From assembly GCA_003454835.1 (NCBI GenBank), contig DMTA01000164.1, positions 1-5,890 of the forward strand: DNA of 5,890 bases, written 5' to 3'. The translations under genes and the position numbers were made by a program. This DNA comes from Achromobacter sp. (lineage in GTDB: Bacteria; Pseudomonadota; Gammaproteobacteria; Burkholderiales; Burkholderiaceae_B). This document shows, piece by piece, positions 1 through 5,687 of this stretch (positions are counted from its first letter, which is position 1; each line of letters starts with the position of its first letter). The notes below the pieces were generated by a model. The model was given only the letters and a program-made list of their open reading frames with translations. It made no database searches and had not been told where the DNA came from.

Positions 1-1
1 C

Positions 2-862
2 GAGGACTTTCGCGCCACCGCGCTGTGCGAGGTCTTCAGCCGCACAGGCACGATGGCGCTCGCGTGCGCGGCCGCCTGGTACACCGCCTCGCCCACGTGG
101 ACGGGGCTGGCGCAGGCGCTGGGCCTTCTGATCGCGGGCAGCGTCAAGATGCGCGTGTTCTCGCGCGCCTACAACCGCTATATCGTGCGGCCCGTGCGCG
201 ATCGCGGCGCGATGATGGCCGCCTTCCGGTTCTCGCGCTGGTCGTGGCTGAACAGCCTCAGCGCGCTGGCGTTCGGCTCGGTCGACCGCGTGCTGGTCGG
301 CAGCCTGATGGGACCGGCGGCGCTGGCGATCTACACCGTGGGTGTTCAAGTGGGCCAGATCATCCACACGGCGTCCGTCGCCATCTTCCAGAAGGCTATG
401 CCGCGCGTGACCCGCCTGTCGGTCTCGCCGCCCTACCCGGGCGCGGCCGAACGCGAGATCCGCCGCATGATGCTGTGGAACCTGGCGCTGTCGGCCGGCG
501 CCACGCTGGCGGTGCTGGCGGTCAGCCGGCCCCTCTTGAACGTGCTGCTGGGCGACAACGTCGCCAGCGGCCATCTGGGCACCTTCCAATTGCTGATCGT
601 GGCGTCGGGCCTGTTGTCCCTGAACGCCGCGGCGCACTTCTCCCTCCTGGGGCTCGGCAATTCCCGCGCCGTCGCGATCCTGAACGGATTGGGCGGCCTG
701 GCGATGCTGTGCGTCATGGCGGGACTGGTTCACGTGGCGGGGGAACACGCCGCAGCCTGGGGCCGCATGGCCTACGCGGCGATCACGCTGGCCGGCGTGG
801 CCCTCGCCATCCGTCAATCCCGCCCCGAGTTTCCGGGCGCCATGCCTGCGGCCACCCGTTAA
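2..862 (+). CDS. wzx: Wzx-type polysaccharide flippase, C-terminal part (5' end outside window)
   Basis: The reading frame is open from base 2, so the gene begins upstream. The first ATG at 53 is internal, because the codons before it read as continuous protein ([17 protein letters not shown]). The 286 residues seen would be roughly the last 60% of a typical 430-480 residue MATE/MVF-superfamily polysaccharide exporter. Hydrophobic segments lie at about in-window residues 18-46, 81-103, 105-130, 158-182, 194-217, 222-246 and 255-270, with short Arg-rich loops between them. The stretch [20 protein letters not shown] (residues 95-114) matches the conserved Wzx pattern of a transmembrane Asp-Arg/Lys followed by a Gly-rich turn and a Tyr. 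Members flip undecaprenyl-diphosphate-linked repeat units from the cytoplasmic to the periplasmic leaflet. The polysaccharide role is supported by the glycosyltransferases and polymerase-like gene directly downstream. The gene ends with TAA, 20 nt before the next start. A non-polysaccharide MATE-like transporter is possible but unlikely here. Confidence 0.88.
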   Translation, partial: EDFRATALCEVFSRTGTMALACAAAWYTASPTWTGLAQALGLLIAGSVKMRVFSRAYNRYIVRPVRDRGAMMAAFRFSRWSWLNSLSALAFGSVDRVLVGSLMGPAALAIYTVGVQVGQIIHTASVAIFQKAMPRVTRLSVSPPYPGAAEREIRRMMLWNLALSAGATLAVLAVSRPLLNVLLGDNVASGHLGTFQLLIVASGLLSLNAAAHFSLLGLGNSRAVAILNGLGGLAMLCVMAGLVHVAGEHAAAWGRMAYAAITLAGVALAIRQSRPEFPGAMPAATR

Positions 863-871
863 CCAACATGC

Positions 872-877
872 TGAGGT
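872..877 (+). promoter_or_regulatory. Ribosome binding site that sets the start of the first GT2 gene
   Basis: TGAGGT, with a GAGG core at 873-876, sits five bases before the ATG at 883. The in-frame ATG at 868 has no purine-rich stretch at the right distance upstream (the bases before it are CCCGTTAACCAAC). This makes 883 the better start. Confidence 0.6.
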
Positions 878-882
878 CTTAC

Positions 883-1785
883 ATGCGCAAGCGCCACAAC
901 GAGTATTCACGCCAGCTCATCGACTTCGTTCGCGAGCTCCGTCCGCCAGCGCCCATCGCCAGCGGCTTGCTGCCCAAGGTGACGATCGTGACGCCCTCGT
1001 TCAACCAGGCCAAGTTCCTGGAGCGCACCATCCTGTCCGTGCTGAACCAGGGGTATCCGCGGCTGGAATACATCATCATCGACGGCGGTTCCACGGATGG
1101 CAGCGTGGACATCATCAAGAAGTACGAGCGCTATCTGTCGTACTGGGAAAGCACGCCCGACCGCGGCCAGTCGCACGCCATCAACAAAGGCTTCGAACGC
1201 GCCACGGGCGATTACGTCGGCTGGCAGAACTCGGACGACCTTTACTTCCCGGGCGCGCTGCGCAAGCTGGGCGCGGCTGCGGCCAAGGGCCGCGCGCCGA
1301 TCGTCAGCGGCAACCTGTTTGTGGCGGACGCCGACAACCGCATCTTCCGCAAGATCCACTACACGCCCGTCAATCGCGGCACGCTGACGGTCGTGAAGGC
1401 CTCGATCCCGAACCAGTCCGCCATCTTCCGCCGCGACCTGCTGCGCAAGTACGGTCTGCTGCAGGAAAGCATGCGCTATTGCATGGATCTGGAGCTGTGG
1501 AGCCGGCTGCTGCGCGAAGGCAAGAACCTGATCGTGCCGGACGCGCTGGGCGTGTACACCGCCCACGACGAGACCAAGACGGCGCTGATGCAGGACGTGC
1601 TGCTGGAAGAGCGCGAACAGATCGTCAGCCGCATCCGGCGTACCGAACCGGGTCTGGGCAAGCTGTTCGAACTGTCCTGCCGCGCCTCGAAAGTCGCTGC
1701 GCACGCACGCCAGGGCGATCTGACGTATCTCCTGGAAAAGCTGACCACCAAGATCTTCGGACGCGACGATTGGGCCGCGCACTAA
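883..1785 (+). CDS. Family 2 glycosyltransferase (WfgS/WcaE-like)
   Basis: A 300-residue cytoplasmic GT-A glycosyltransferase that would add one sugar from a nucleotide donor to the lipid-linked repeat unit. Visible motifs in order: the beta-1 strand [10 protein letters not shown] at 33-42, the nucleotide-binding DGGSTDGS at 67-74, [12 protein letters not shown] at 92-103, the metal-binding DXD-equivalent NSDD at 116-119, PNQSAIFRR at 176-184, and MDLELWSRL at 201-209, which carries the acidic residues where the family's catalytic base is expected. The combination GGSTDG, then [12 protein letters not shown], then NSDD is typical of the WfgS-like subgroup, and the domain order resembles colanic acid WcaE. 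I chose ATG 883 because of its Shine-Dalgarno; ATG 868 would add five residues (MLRSY). The frame stays open far upstream over the flippase gene, but that part is Arg/Gly-rich shadow sequence without motifs. The donor sugar and linkage cannot be read from the sequence. Confidence 0.92.
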   Translation: MRKRHNEYSRQLIDFVRELRPPAPIASGLLPKVTIVTPSFNQAKFLERTILSVLNQGYPRLEYIIIDGGSTDGSVDIIKKYERYLSYWESTPDRGQSHAINKGFERATGDYVGWQNSDDLYFPGALRKLGAAAAKGRAPIVSGNLFVADADNRIFRKIHYTPVNRGTLTVVKASIPNQSAIFRRDLLRKYGLLQESMRYCMDLELWSRLLREGKNLIVPDALGVYTAHDETKTALMQDVLLEEREQIVSRIRRTEPGLGKLFELSCRASKVAAHARQGDLTYLLEKLTTKIFGRDDWAAH

Positions 1786-1804
1786 GCCGGACCGACACTG
1801 ATAC

Positions 1805-1808
1805 GGAA
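1805..1808 (+). promoter_or_regulatory. Modest ribosome binding site of the polymerase-like gene
   Basis: GGAA lies five bases before the ATG at 1814, within the 28-nt gap after the preceding stop. It is a weak-to-moderate Shine-Dalgarno match. The gap holds no inverted repeat followed by a T-run, so I see no terminator there. Confidence 0.4.
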
Positions 1809-1813
1809 CTGCA

Positions 1814-3106
1814 ATGACCACGCGCCGCCTTTCCACCCTGCATCTCCTGGGCCTGTTCGTCTTCACCGCGCTGGCGTTGAACGACGACAGGTTCATCGTG
1901 GGCGTGGGCAGCTTCAAGCTGTCGCCCTTCGATCTGCTGTTCGTGGCCATGCTGGGCGTCAAGGCGCTGCGGCTGGCCGACCCGGGCGCGTACGCGCTGC
2001 CGCGCGGCGCGCTGGGGGTGCTGCTGGGCATCCAGGCGATCTCGGTGATCTATCTGCTGTTGGTGTCGAGCCATCACCCCGGCATCGAGACCGGCGACGT
2101 GGCGCGCGACCTGCGCATCGTCTTCTACTTCCTGTGCACGCCGTTCCTTTGCTACAAGGACATCGACAGTCCGCACGCCTACGCGATCCTGCAGAAGTAC
2201 ATCGTCGCGGCGAGCCTGGCGGTTGCCACGTTGATGCTGGTGGAACAGGCGGCCGGCTTCAGCGTGGCCAATCCGCTGCGCAACGTGCGGCTGGGCGTGT
2301 GGGCGATCCCGATGGGCGTGGTGTCGCTGCTGTACTTCCGCCGCACGCTGAACGTATCGGGTCCCAAGGCCTACATGTTGACGCTGTACATGGTGATGGC
2401 GCTGGTGTTCTCGCTGAACCGCAGCCAATACCTGCAACTGGCGATCTCCGTCTTCATCGCCGTGCTGCTGGCCGGCAGCGCCGACATCCGGCGCCGCGCC
2501 GTGATGATCTTCGCGCCCGCGGCCGTGGCCGGGGTGCTGATCTTTGCCAGCATCGGCTATCTGGACGTGCTTGCTGATCGCATCTTCAGCGTCGAGCGCC
2601 TGGACGAAGATTCCAGCTACGGCGCACGCGTGCAGGAGATGGAAGGCCAGATGCAATTCTTCGCGGAAAGCCCGGTGTTCGGCAAGGGTGCGGGCTTTCG
2701 CAGCTGGGTGATGGGCGAAAACGGCTTCGAGCTGAGCACGTTCGCGCACAACTCCTGGGCCTTCTACCTGATGAAGTTCGGGGTGGTCGGCACGATCATG
2801 ATCATGCTGCCGCCCCTGCTGATCCTGCTGTTCTCGCTCTTTCGGCGCTACGCCCATCCCGGGCTGGAGATGCACCGGCGATATCTGCTCGCCACCGCGC
2901 CCATCTACATCTTCATCGACTCAATGTCCGGCGGCCTGGCCTATGCGCCCAAGACCGCATTTACAGGATTCCTGCTGTGCTATTGCCTGTCGCTGATGCG
3001 CAATGCACAGATCATGCCCGTGCCTCGCCAAGATTCTCCCGCTCCCAGCCCCCGCCCGGACATCGTGCGCCGGGCGCCACCCACGCGAGTAATACCCCAT
3101 GTCTGA
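1814..3106 (+). CDS. O-antigen ligase/polymerase superfamily membrane protein, probable Wzy polymerase
   Basis: A 430-residue polytopic inner-membrane protein, within the usual 400-450 range of Wzy/WaaL-type proteins. Hydrophobic stretches cover most of the chain, for example about 8-22, 38-54, 66-84, 102-114, 128-145, 159-176, 187-201, 206-221, 230-248, 321-343, 359-370 and 381-396. The superfamily's signature features can be seen: SLNRSQYLQL with Arg203 at 200-209, then a large hydrophilic, presumably periplasmic loop at about 250-312 containing DSSYGAR (266-272), ESPVFGKGAG (285-294) and AHNSWAFYLMKFGVVG (311-326), with His312 matching the conserved loop histidine. Wzy polymerises flipped repeat units in the periplasm; WaaL-type relatives transfer polymer to lipid A core or protein. 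The adjacent flippase and glycosyltransferases, and the lack of another polymerase in the window, favour Wzy. The C-terminal tail from about 403 is Pro/Arg-rich and probably cytoplasmic. The 3' end overlaps the next gene by 8 bp. Confidence 0.85.
   Translation: MTTRRLSTLHLLGLFVFTALALNDDRFIVGVGSFKLSPFDLLFVAMLGVKALRLADPGAYALPRGALGVLLGIQAISVIYLLLVSSHHPGIETGDVARDLRIVFYFLCTPFLCYKDIDSPHAYAILQKYIVAASLAVATLMLVEQAAGFSVANPLRNVRLGVWAIPMGVVSLLYFRRTLNVSGPKAYMLTLYMVMALVFSLNRSQYLQLAISVFIAVLLAGSADIRRRAVMIFAPAAVAGVLIFASIGYLDVLADRIFSVERLDEDSSYGARVQEMEGQMQFFAESPVFGKGAGFRSWVMGENGFELSTFAHNSWAFYLMKFGVVGTIMIMLPPLLILLFSLFRRYAHPGLEMHRRYLLATAPIYIFIDSMSGGLAYAPKTAFTGFLLCYCLSLMRNAQIMPVPRQDSPAPSPRPDIVRRAPPTRVIPHV
3099..3106 (+). 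other. 8-bp stop/start overlap (ATGTCTGA)
   Basis: The ATG of the GT4 gene at 3099-3101 lies inside the last codons of the polymerase-like gene, whose TGA is 3104-3106. Only a weak GAG (3087-3089) lies upstream, nine bases from the ATG. The geometry suggests that ribosomes finishing the upstream gene help start the downstream one. The surrounding bases are A/T-richer than the gene bodies, which would keep the start unstructured. Confidence 0.7.
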
Positions 3107-4229
3107 TGTCTTGTTTGTCGCACCGGACTTGCATGGCGGCGTCGGAAGATGCGTCGCCTTCATTGTGGATGCGTTGCCGGAACAGGGAGTGGACTCCGCC
3201 CTGTTCCTGTTGCGCTCGCGCAATCGCGAGTATCCCATCGCCAATCCCAAGGTCACCCGCGCGTTCCCCGTCATCGAGTCCCCAACCAAGCTGCGGCTGG
3301 CGCTACCCGTGGCGTTCTTCAAACTGCTGCAGCACATCCGCCGCGAAAAGCCCGCCATCGTCTGCTCGCACGGCCTGTTGTGCAACATGCTGGTCGTGCT
3401 GGCCAGAAAGATCCTGCGCGGAAATTTCCGCACCGTGGCGTTCGAGCACAGCAGCCCAGCCATCCACTACGGCGCCTCGAAGATGCGGCGCCTGAAATGC
3501 TGGCTGGTCAGCCAGACCTACCGGCGGCACGATGCCGTGGTGGGCGTGTCGCGCGGCGTGAAAGAAGACCTGGTCAGCATGTTTCCGCCGTTGCGCGGCA
3601 AGGTCCACACCATCTACAACGGCGTGCCGCTGGACAACGTGCGCCGGCAAGGCGCGCAGCCCAAGCTGGCCGACGACGGGGAGTCGCCGTACCACGTCGT
3701 GGCCGTGGGCAGGCTGGAGGCAGTCAAGGACTACGCCACACTGATCGACGCCGCCGCACTGCTCGACGATCCGCGCATCGCATTCACGATCCTGGGCGAA
3801 GGCTCCGAACATGCCGCCCTGCAAAAGCGCATCGACGACAAGCCTTCGCGCACGCAGGTCACGCTGGCTGGCCATATCGACAACCCTTTTCCGGTCATCG
3901 CCGGCGCCGGCGCCTTCGCGCTCACCTCCGTGCGCGAGAGCTTCGGCAACGTGCTCGTGGAGGCCCTGTGCCTGGGCGTGCCCGTGATTTCCACGGACTG
4001 CCCGCACGGTCCCGCCGAAATCCTGGACGCCGGCCGCTACGGGCTGCTGGTGCCGGTCGGCGACGCCGAGGCGCTGGCCGAAGCGGTGCGGCGCCTGGCT
4101 TACGACGGCGAGATGCGCGAGAAGCTGGCGGCCCAGGGCCCCGAGCGCGCGGACGCCTTTTCCCTTGAGCGGCACTGCCGCAACGTCATCGATCTCTTCC
4201 GCCCGCTCATGCAGCGCGGAACGCCCTGA
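3099..4229 (+). CDS. Family 4 glycosyltransferase (GT-B fold)
   Basis: A 376-residue retaining-type GT-B glycosyltransferase expected at the cytoplasmic face of the inner membrane. The N-terminal Rossmann domain carries the glycine-rich acceptor-side loop APDLHGGVGR (8-17) and histidines at 91 and 117 in the usual strand-end positions. VSRGVKEDL (150-158) and YNGV (173-176) mark the interdomain link. The C-terminal domain has VGRLEAVKDY (203-212), with the Arg and Lys that contact donor phosphates, then LGEGSE (232-237), and the EX7E motif in ESFGNVLVEAL (Glu280 and Glu288), followed by CPHGPAEIL (301-309). The CPHGP form is common in GT4 enzymes that resemble N-acetylgalactosamine transferases such as PglH/PglJ, but donor specificity cannot be assigned from this. 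All core motifs are intact and the length is normal. The start lies inside the upstream gene's end, and a 13-nt gap separates the stop from the next gene. Confidence 0.93.
   Translation: MSDVLFVAPDLHGGVGRCVAFIVDALPEQGVDSALFLLRSRNREYPIANPKVTRAFPVIESPTKLRLALPVAFFKLLQHIRREKPAIVCSHGLLCNMLVVLARKILRGNFRTVAFEHSSPAIHYGASKMRRLKCWLVSQTYRRHDAVVGVSRGVKEDLVSMFPPLRGKVHTIYNGVPLDNVRRQGAQPKLADDGESPYHVVAVGRLEAVKDYATLIDAAALLDDPRIAFTILGEGSEHAALQKRIDDKPSRTQVTLAGHIDNPFPVIAGAGAFALTSVRESFGNVLVEALCLGVPVISTDCPHGPAEILDAGRYGLLVPVGDAEALAEAVRRLAYDGEMREKLAAQGPERADAFSLERHCRNVIDLFRPLMQRGTP
3181..3230 (+). other. Two consecutive inverted repeats inside the GT4 coding region
   Basis: AACAGGG (3181-3187) pairs perfectly with CCCTGTT (3199-3205), and an inner AGT/ACT can extend the stem with a bulge. 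Ten bases on, CTCGCG (3215-3220) and CGCGAG (3225-3230) form a second perfect stem around a CAAT loop. There is no T-run after either, so they are not intrinsic terminators. They may simply be by-products of GC-rich coding sequence. Confidence 0.3.
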
Positions 4230-4231
4230 AC

Positions 4232-4235
4232 AGGA
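4232..4235 (+). promoter_or_regulatory. Ribosome binding site that sets the start of the WaaE-like GT2 gene
   Basis: AGGA lies seven bases before ATG 4243, just after the preceding stop at 4227-4229. An in-frame ATG at 4165 would prepend 26 Ser/Ala/Arg-rich residues lacking family similarity and would overlap the GT4 gene by 65 bases. ATG 4243 is therefore preferred. Confidence 0.7.
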
Positions 4236-4242
4236 CAGCATC

Positions 4243-5130
4243 ATGCAGAAGATACCGGTATCCGTCGTGGTGATGACGAAGAACGAGGAACGCAACATCG
4301 CGAAGTGCCTGAAGGGGCTGGCGGAATTCGATGAAGTCTTTGTCGTGGATTCCAACAGCACGGACGCCACCTGCTCGATCGCCACGGCGATGGGCGCGCG
4401 GGTCTCGAATTTCAACTGGGACGGCAAGTATCCGAAGAAAAAGCAGTGGTGCCTGGAGCAACTGCCCTTCACCCATCCCGTCGTGCTTTACGTGGACGCC
4501 GACGAAGAGATGACGCCGGGCCTCGCCGCCGAAATCCGCGACGTGCTGCCGCGTTTTGCGGCGGGCGCGGGCGGCGCGTTCGTGCCGTTCGACTACGTGT
4601 TCTGCGGCAAGAAGCTCGAGCACGGCCACCGCGTCTACAAGCTGGCGCTGCTGGCGCGCGACCGCTCCCGCTTCCTGGACTATGACGACCTGGACGTCGC
4701 CAACATGTGGGAAGTCGAAGGCCATTACCAACCGCAGGTCGAAGGCGAGACCTTCGCGCTGCGCCAGCGCATGGTGCACAACGACCACGACTCGCTGTAT
4801 CACTACTTCGACAAGCACAACCGCTATTCGGACTGGGAAGCGAACCTGCGCACCAAGGGTCTGATGAACGACCCGCGCGAAGCCAACGTCGGCGGCCGCG
4901 CCCTGCTCAAGCGCATCTTCCAGGCCATGCCGTTCAAGGCCCCCATCTCGTTCCTGCATTCCTACGTCTTCAAGCTGGGCTTTCTGGACGGCAAGGCGGG
5001 CTATGACTACGCCGTCGCGCGCGCCATGTACTACTGGCAGATCCGCATCAAGACCGAGGAAATCCTGAAGGCGCGCCGGGCCAGCGAGGCCGCGTCGCGG
5101 CGCGATGCCGTTGCGGGAGCGGCCAAATGA
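4243..5130 (+). CDS. Family 2 glycosyltransferase (WaaE/KdtX-like)
   Basis: A 295-residue GT-A glycosyltransferase. From this start the first strand begins at once, as in the family: VSVVVMTKNEERNI at 6-19, then DSNSTDAT at 36-43 and the metal-binding YVDADEE at 83-89 (DXD at Asp85 and Asp87). Further on are WEVEGHYQP (156-164) and NRYSDWEA (193-200), and the C-terminal block LDGKAGYDYAVARAMYYW (248-265). MTKNEE, DSNSTD, DADEE and the FLDGKAG block together are characteristic of the WaaE/KdtX-like group, best known for beta-1,4-glucosyltransferases of the lipopolysaccharide core (for example Klebsiella WaaE). Here the neighbours point to assembly of a polysaccharide repeat unit instead, so the acceptor is probably the undecaprenyl-linked oligosaccharide. 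The C-terminal 30 residues are amphipathic and Arg/Glu/Ala-rich, which may aid membrane association. The stop overlaps the next gene's start by 4 bp. A glucose donor is plausible from the family but unproven. Confidence 0.92.
   Translation: MQKIPVSVVVMTKNEERNIAKCLKGLAEFDEVFVVDSNSTDATCSIATAMGARVSNFNWDGKYPKKKQWCLEQLPFTHPVVLYVDADEEMTPGLAAEIRDVLPRFAAGAGGAFVPFDYVFCGKKLEHGHRVYKLALLARDRSRFLDYDDLDVANMWEVEGHYQPQVEGETFALRQRMVHNDHDSLYHYFDKHNRYSDWEANLRTKGLMNDPREANVGGRALLKRIFQAMPFKAPISFLHSYVFKLGFLDGKAGYDYAVARAMYYWQIRIKTEEILKARRASEAASRRDAVAGAAK
5115..5119 (+). promoter_or_regulatory. Ribosome binding site of wcaF
   Basis: GGGAG lies seven bases before ATG 5127, inside the end of the preceding gene. The start itself is part of an ATGA overlap (5127-5130), so wcaF has both its own Shine-Dalgarno and a layout that allows coupling to the upstream gene. 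Confidence 0.55.
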
Positions 5131-5687
5131 GCACCTTGCAACGCCTGGACCAGTTCACGCTGGCGCCGGGTCAGCGCGGGCGTTCGGCGCTGACCGTGCA
5201 GTTGTGGTGGATGGTGCAAGGCACGCTCTTTCGCTGGTCGCCGCAGGTGGCCTACGGCTTTCGCCGGTGGCTGCTGCGCTGCTTCGGCGCGCGCGTGGGC
5301 CACAAGGTGCTGATCCGGCCCACGGCCACGGTCACCTACCCCTGGAAGGTAGAGATCGGCGACTACGCCTGGATCGGCGACGACGCGGTGATCTACAGCC
5401 TGGGTCCCATCCACATCGGCGCCCACGCCGTGGTGTCGCAGCGCAGCTACCTGTGCGCGGCGGACCATGACGCCGGCCGGCCCGACTTCCCGCTGCGCGA
5501 ACGCGCCGTGCGCGTCGAAGACGGGGCGTGGGTGGCCACGGACGTGTTCGTCGGGCCGGGCGTAACGATCGCGCGAGAGGCGGTGATCGGCGCACGCAGC
5601 TCCGTGTTCCGCAACATGCCGGCCGCGATGGTCTGCCACGGCAACCCATGCCGCCCCATCCGGCCCCGCACCGCCACGCCAACATGA
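5127..5687 (+). CDS. wcaF: WcaF-type polysaccharide O-acetyltransferase
   Basis: A 186-residue cytoplasmic acetyltransferase of the left-handed beta-helix (hexapeptide repeat) family, which uses acetyl-CoA to O-acetylate a sugar of the repeat unit. It matches my recollection of E. coli colanic acid WcaF closely and nearly end to end: the N-terminal VQLWWMVQGTLFRWSPQV (24-41), LLRCFGARVG (49-58), IRPTATVTYPWKVEIGDYAW (63-82), IGDDAVIYSLGPIHIGAHAV (83-102) and SQRSYLCAADHD (104-115), whose His114 is the expected catalytic base. Further matches are WVATDVFVGPGVTI (135-148), VIGARSSVF (153-161) and CHGNP (170-174). Isoleucine/valine-glycine hexapeptide steps run through about 57-105 and 130-160. 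Length is normal for WcaF (about 180). The ATG overlaps the preceding stop and the TGA overlaps the next start, both by 4 bp. In E. coli, WcaF is thought to acetylate a fucose of colanic acid. The acceptor here is inferred only from the neighbouring wcaI-like gene. Confidence 0.94.
   Translation: MSTLQRLDQFTLAPGQRGRSALTVQLWWMVQGTLFRWSPQVAYGFRRWLLRCFGARVGHKVLIRPTATVTYPWKVEIGDYAWIGDDAVIYSLGPIHIGAHAVVSQRSYLCAADHDAGRPDFPLRERAVRVEDGAWVATDVFVGPGVTIAREAVIGARSSVFRNMPAAMVCHGNPCRPIRPRTATPT
5684..5687 (+). other. 4-bp stop/start overlap (ATGA) without Shine-Dalgarno before wcaI
   Basis: The ATG of the wcaI-like gene overlaps the TGA of wcaF. The 20 bases before this ATG are C-rich with no purine run (CCCGCACCGCCACGCCAAC), so no Shine-Dalgarno is visible. 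Termination-reinitiation after wcaF is the likely route to translation. Confidence 0.65.

Noticed and set aside
53..862. Complete 269-residue flippase starting at ATG 53
   Set aside because: The frame is open to the window edge with protein-like sequence before the ATG, and 269 residues is far short of a full Wzx. The gene is cut by the window, not truncated.
1786..1813. Possible terminator or promoter in the gap between GT2 and polymerase-like genes
   Set aside because: The gap is only 28 bases, with no stem-loop plus T-run and no credible -35/-10 pair.
907..2031. 374-residue open frame on the minus strand across the GT2 and polymerase-like genes
   Set aside because: It lies antisense to two genes with clear family motifs. 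Its composition (Gln/Arg/His/Ala-rich) and lack of motifs are typical of the reverse frame of GC-rich coding DNA.
1625..2875. 416-residue open frame on the minus strand opposite the polymerase-like gene
   Set aside because: It is very rich in His, Gln and Arg with no recognisable domain, and is the complement of transmembrane codons. It is a shadow frame.
3899..3912. 14-bp perfect palindrome CGCCGGCGCCGGCG in the GT4 gene
   Set aside because: It encodes the Ala-Gly-Ala-Gly-Ala region in GC-rich codons and is simple-sequence in nature. It has no spacing or partner site to suggest an operator or recombination site.
3149..4168. 339-residue + strand frame inside the GT4 gene
   Set aside because: It is an Arg/Ala/Gly-rich alternative frame of the GT4 gene, which itself has all expected GT-B motifs. 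Not a separate gene.
4165..4242. Upstream start for the WaaE-like glycosyltransferase
   Set aside because: The added 26 residues look like out-of-frame GT4 sequence, and a good AGGA ribosome binding site serves ATG 4243 instead.
3303..4472. 389-residue open frame on the minus strand opposite the GT4 gene
   Set aside because: It has no motifs, crosses the GT4/GT2 gene boundary, and the opposite strand encodes complete glycosyltransferase motifs.
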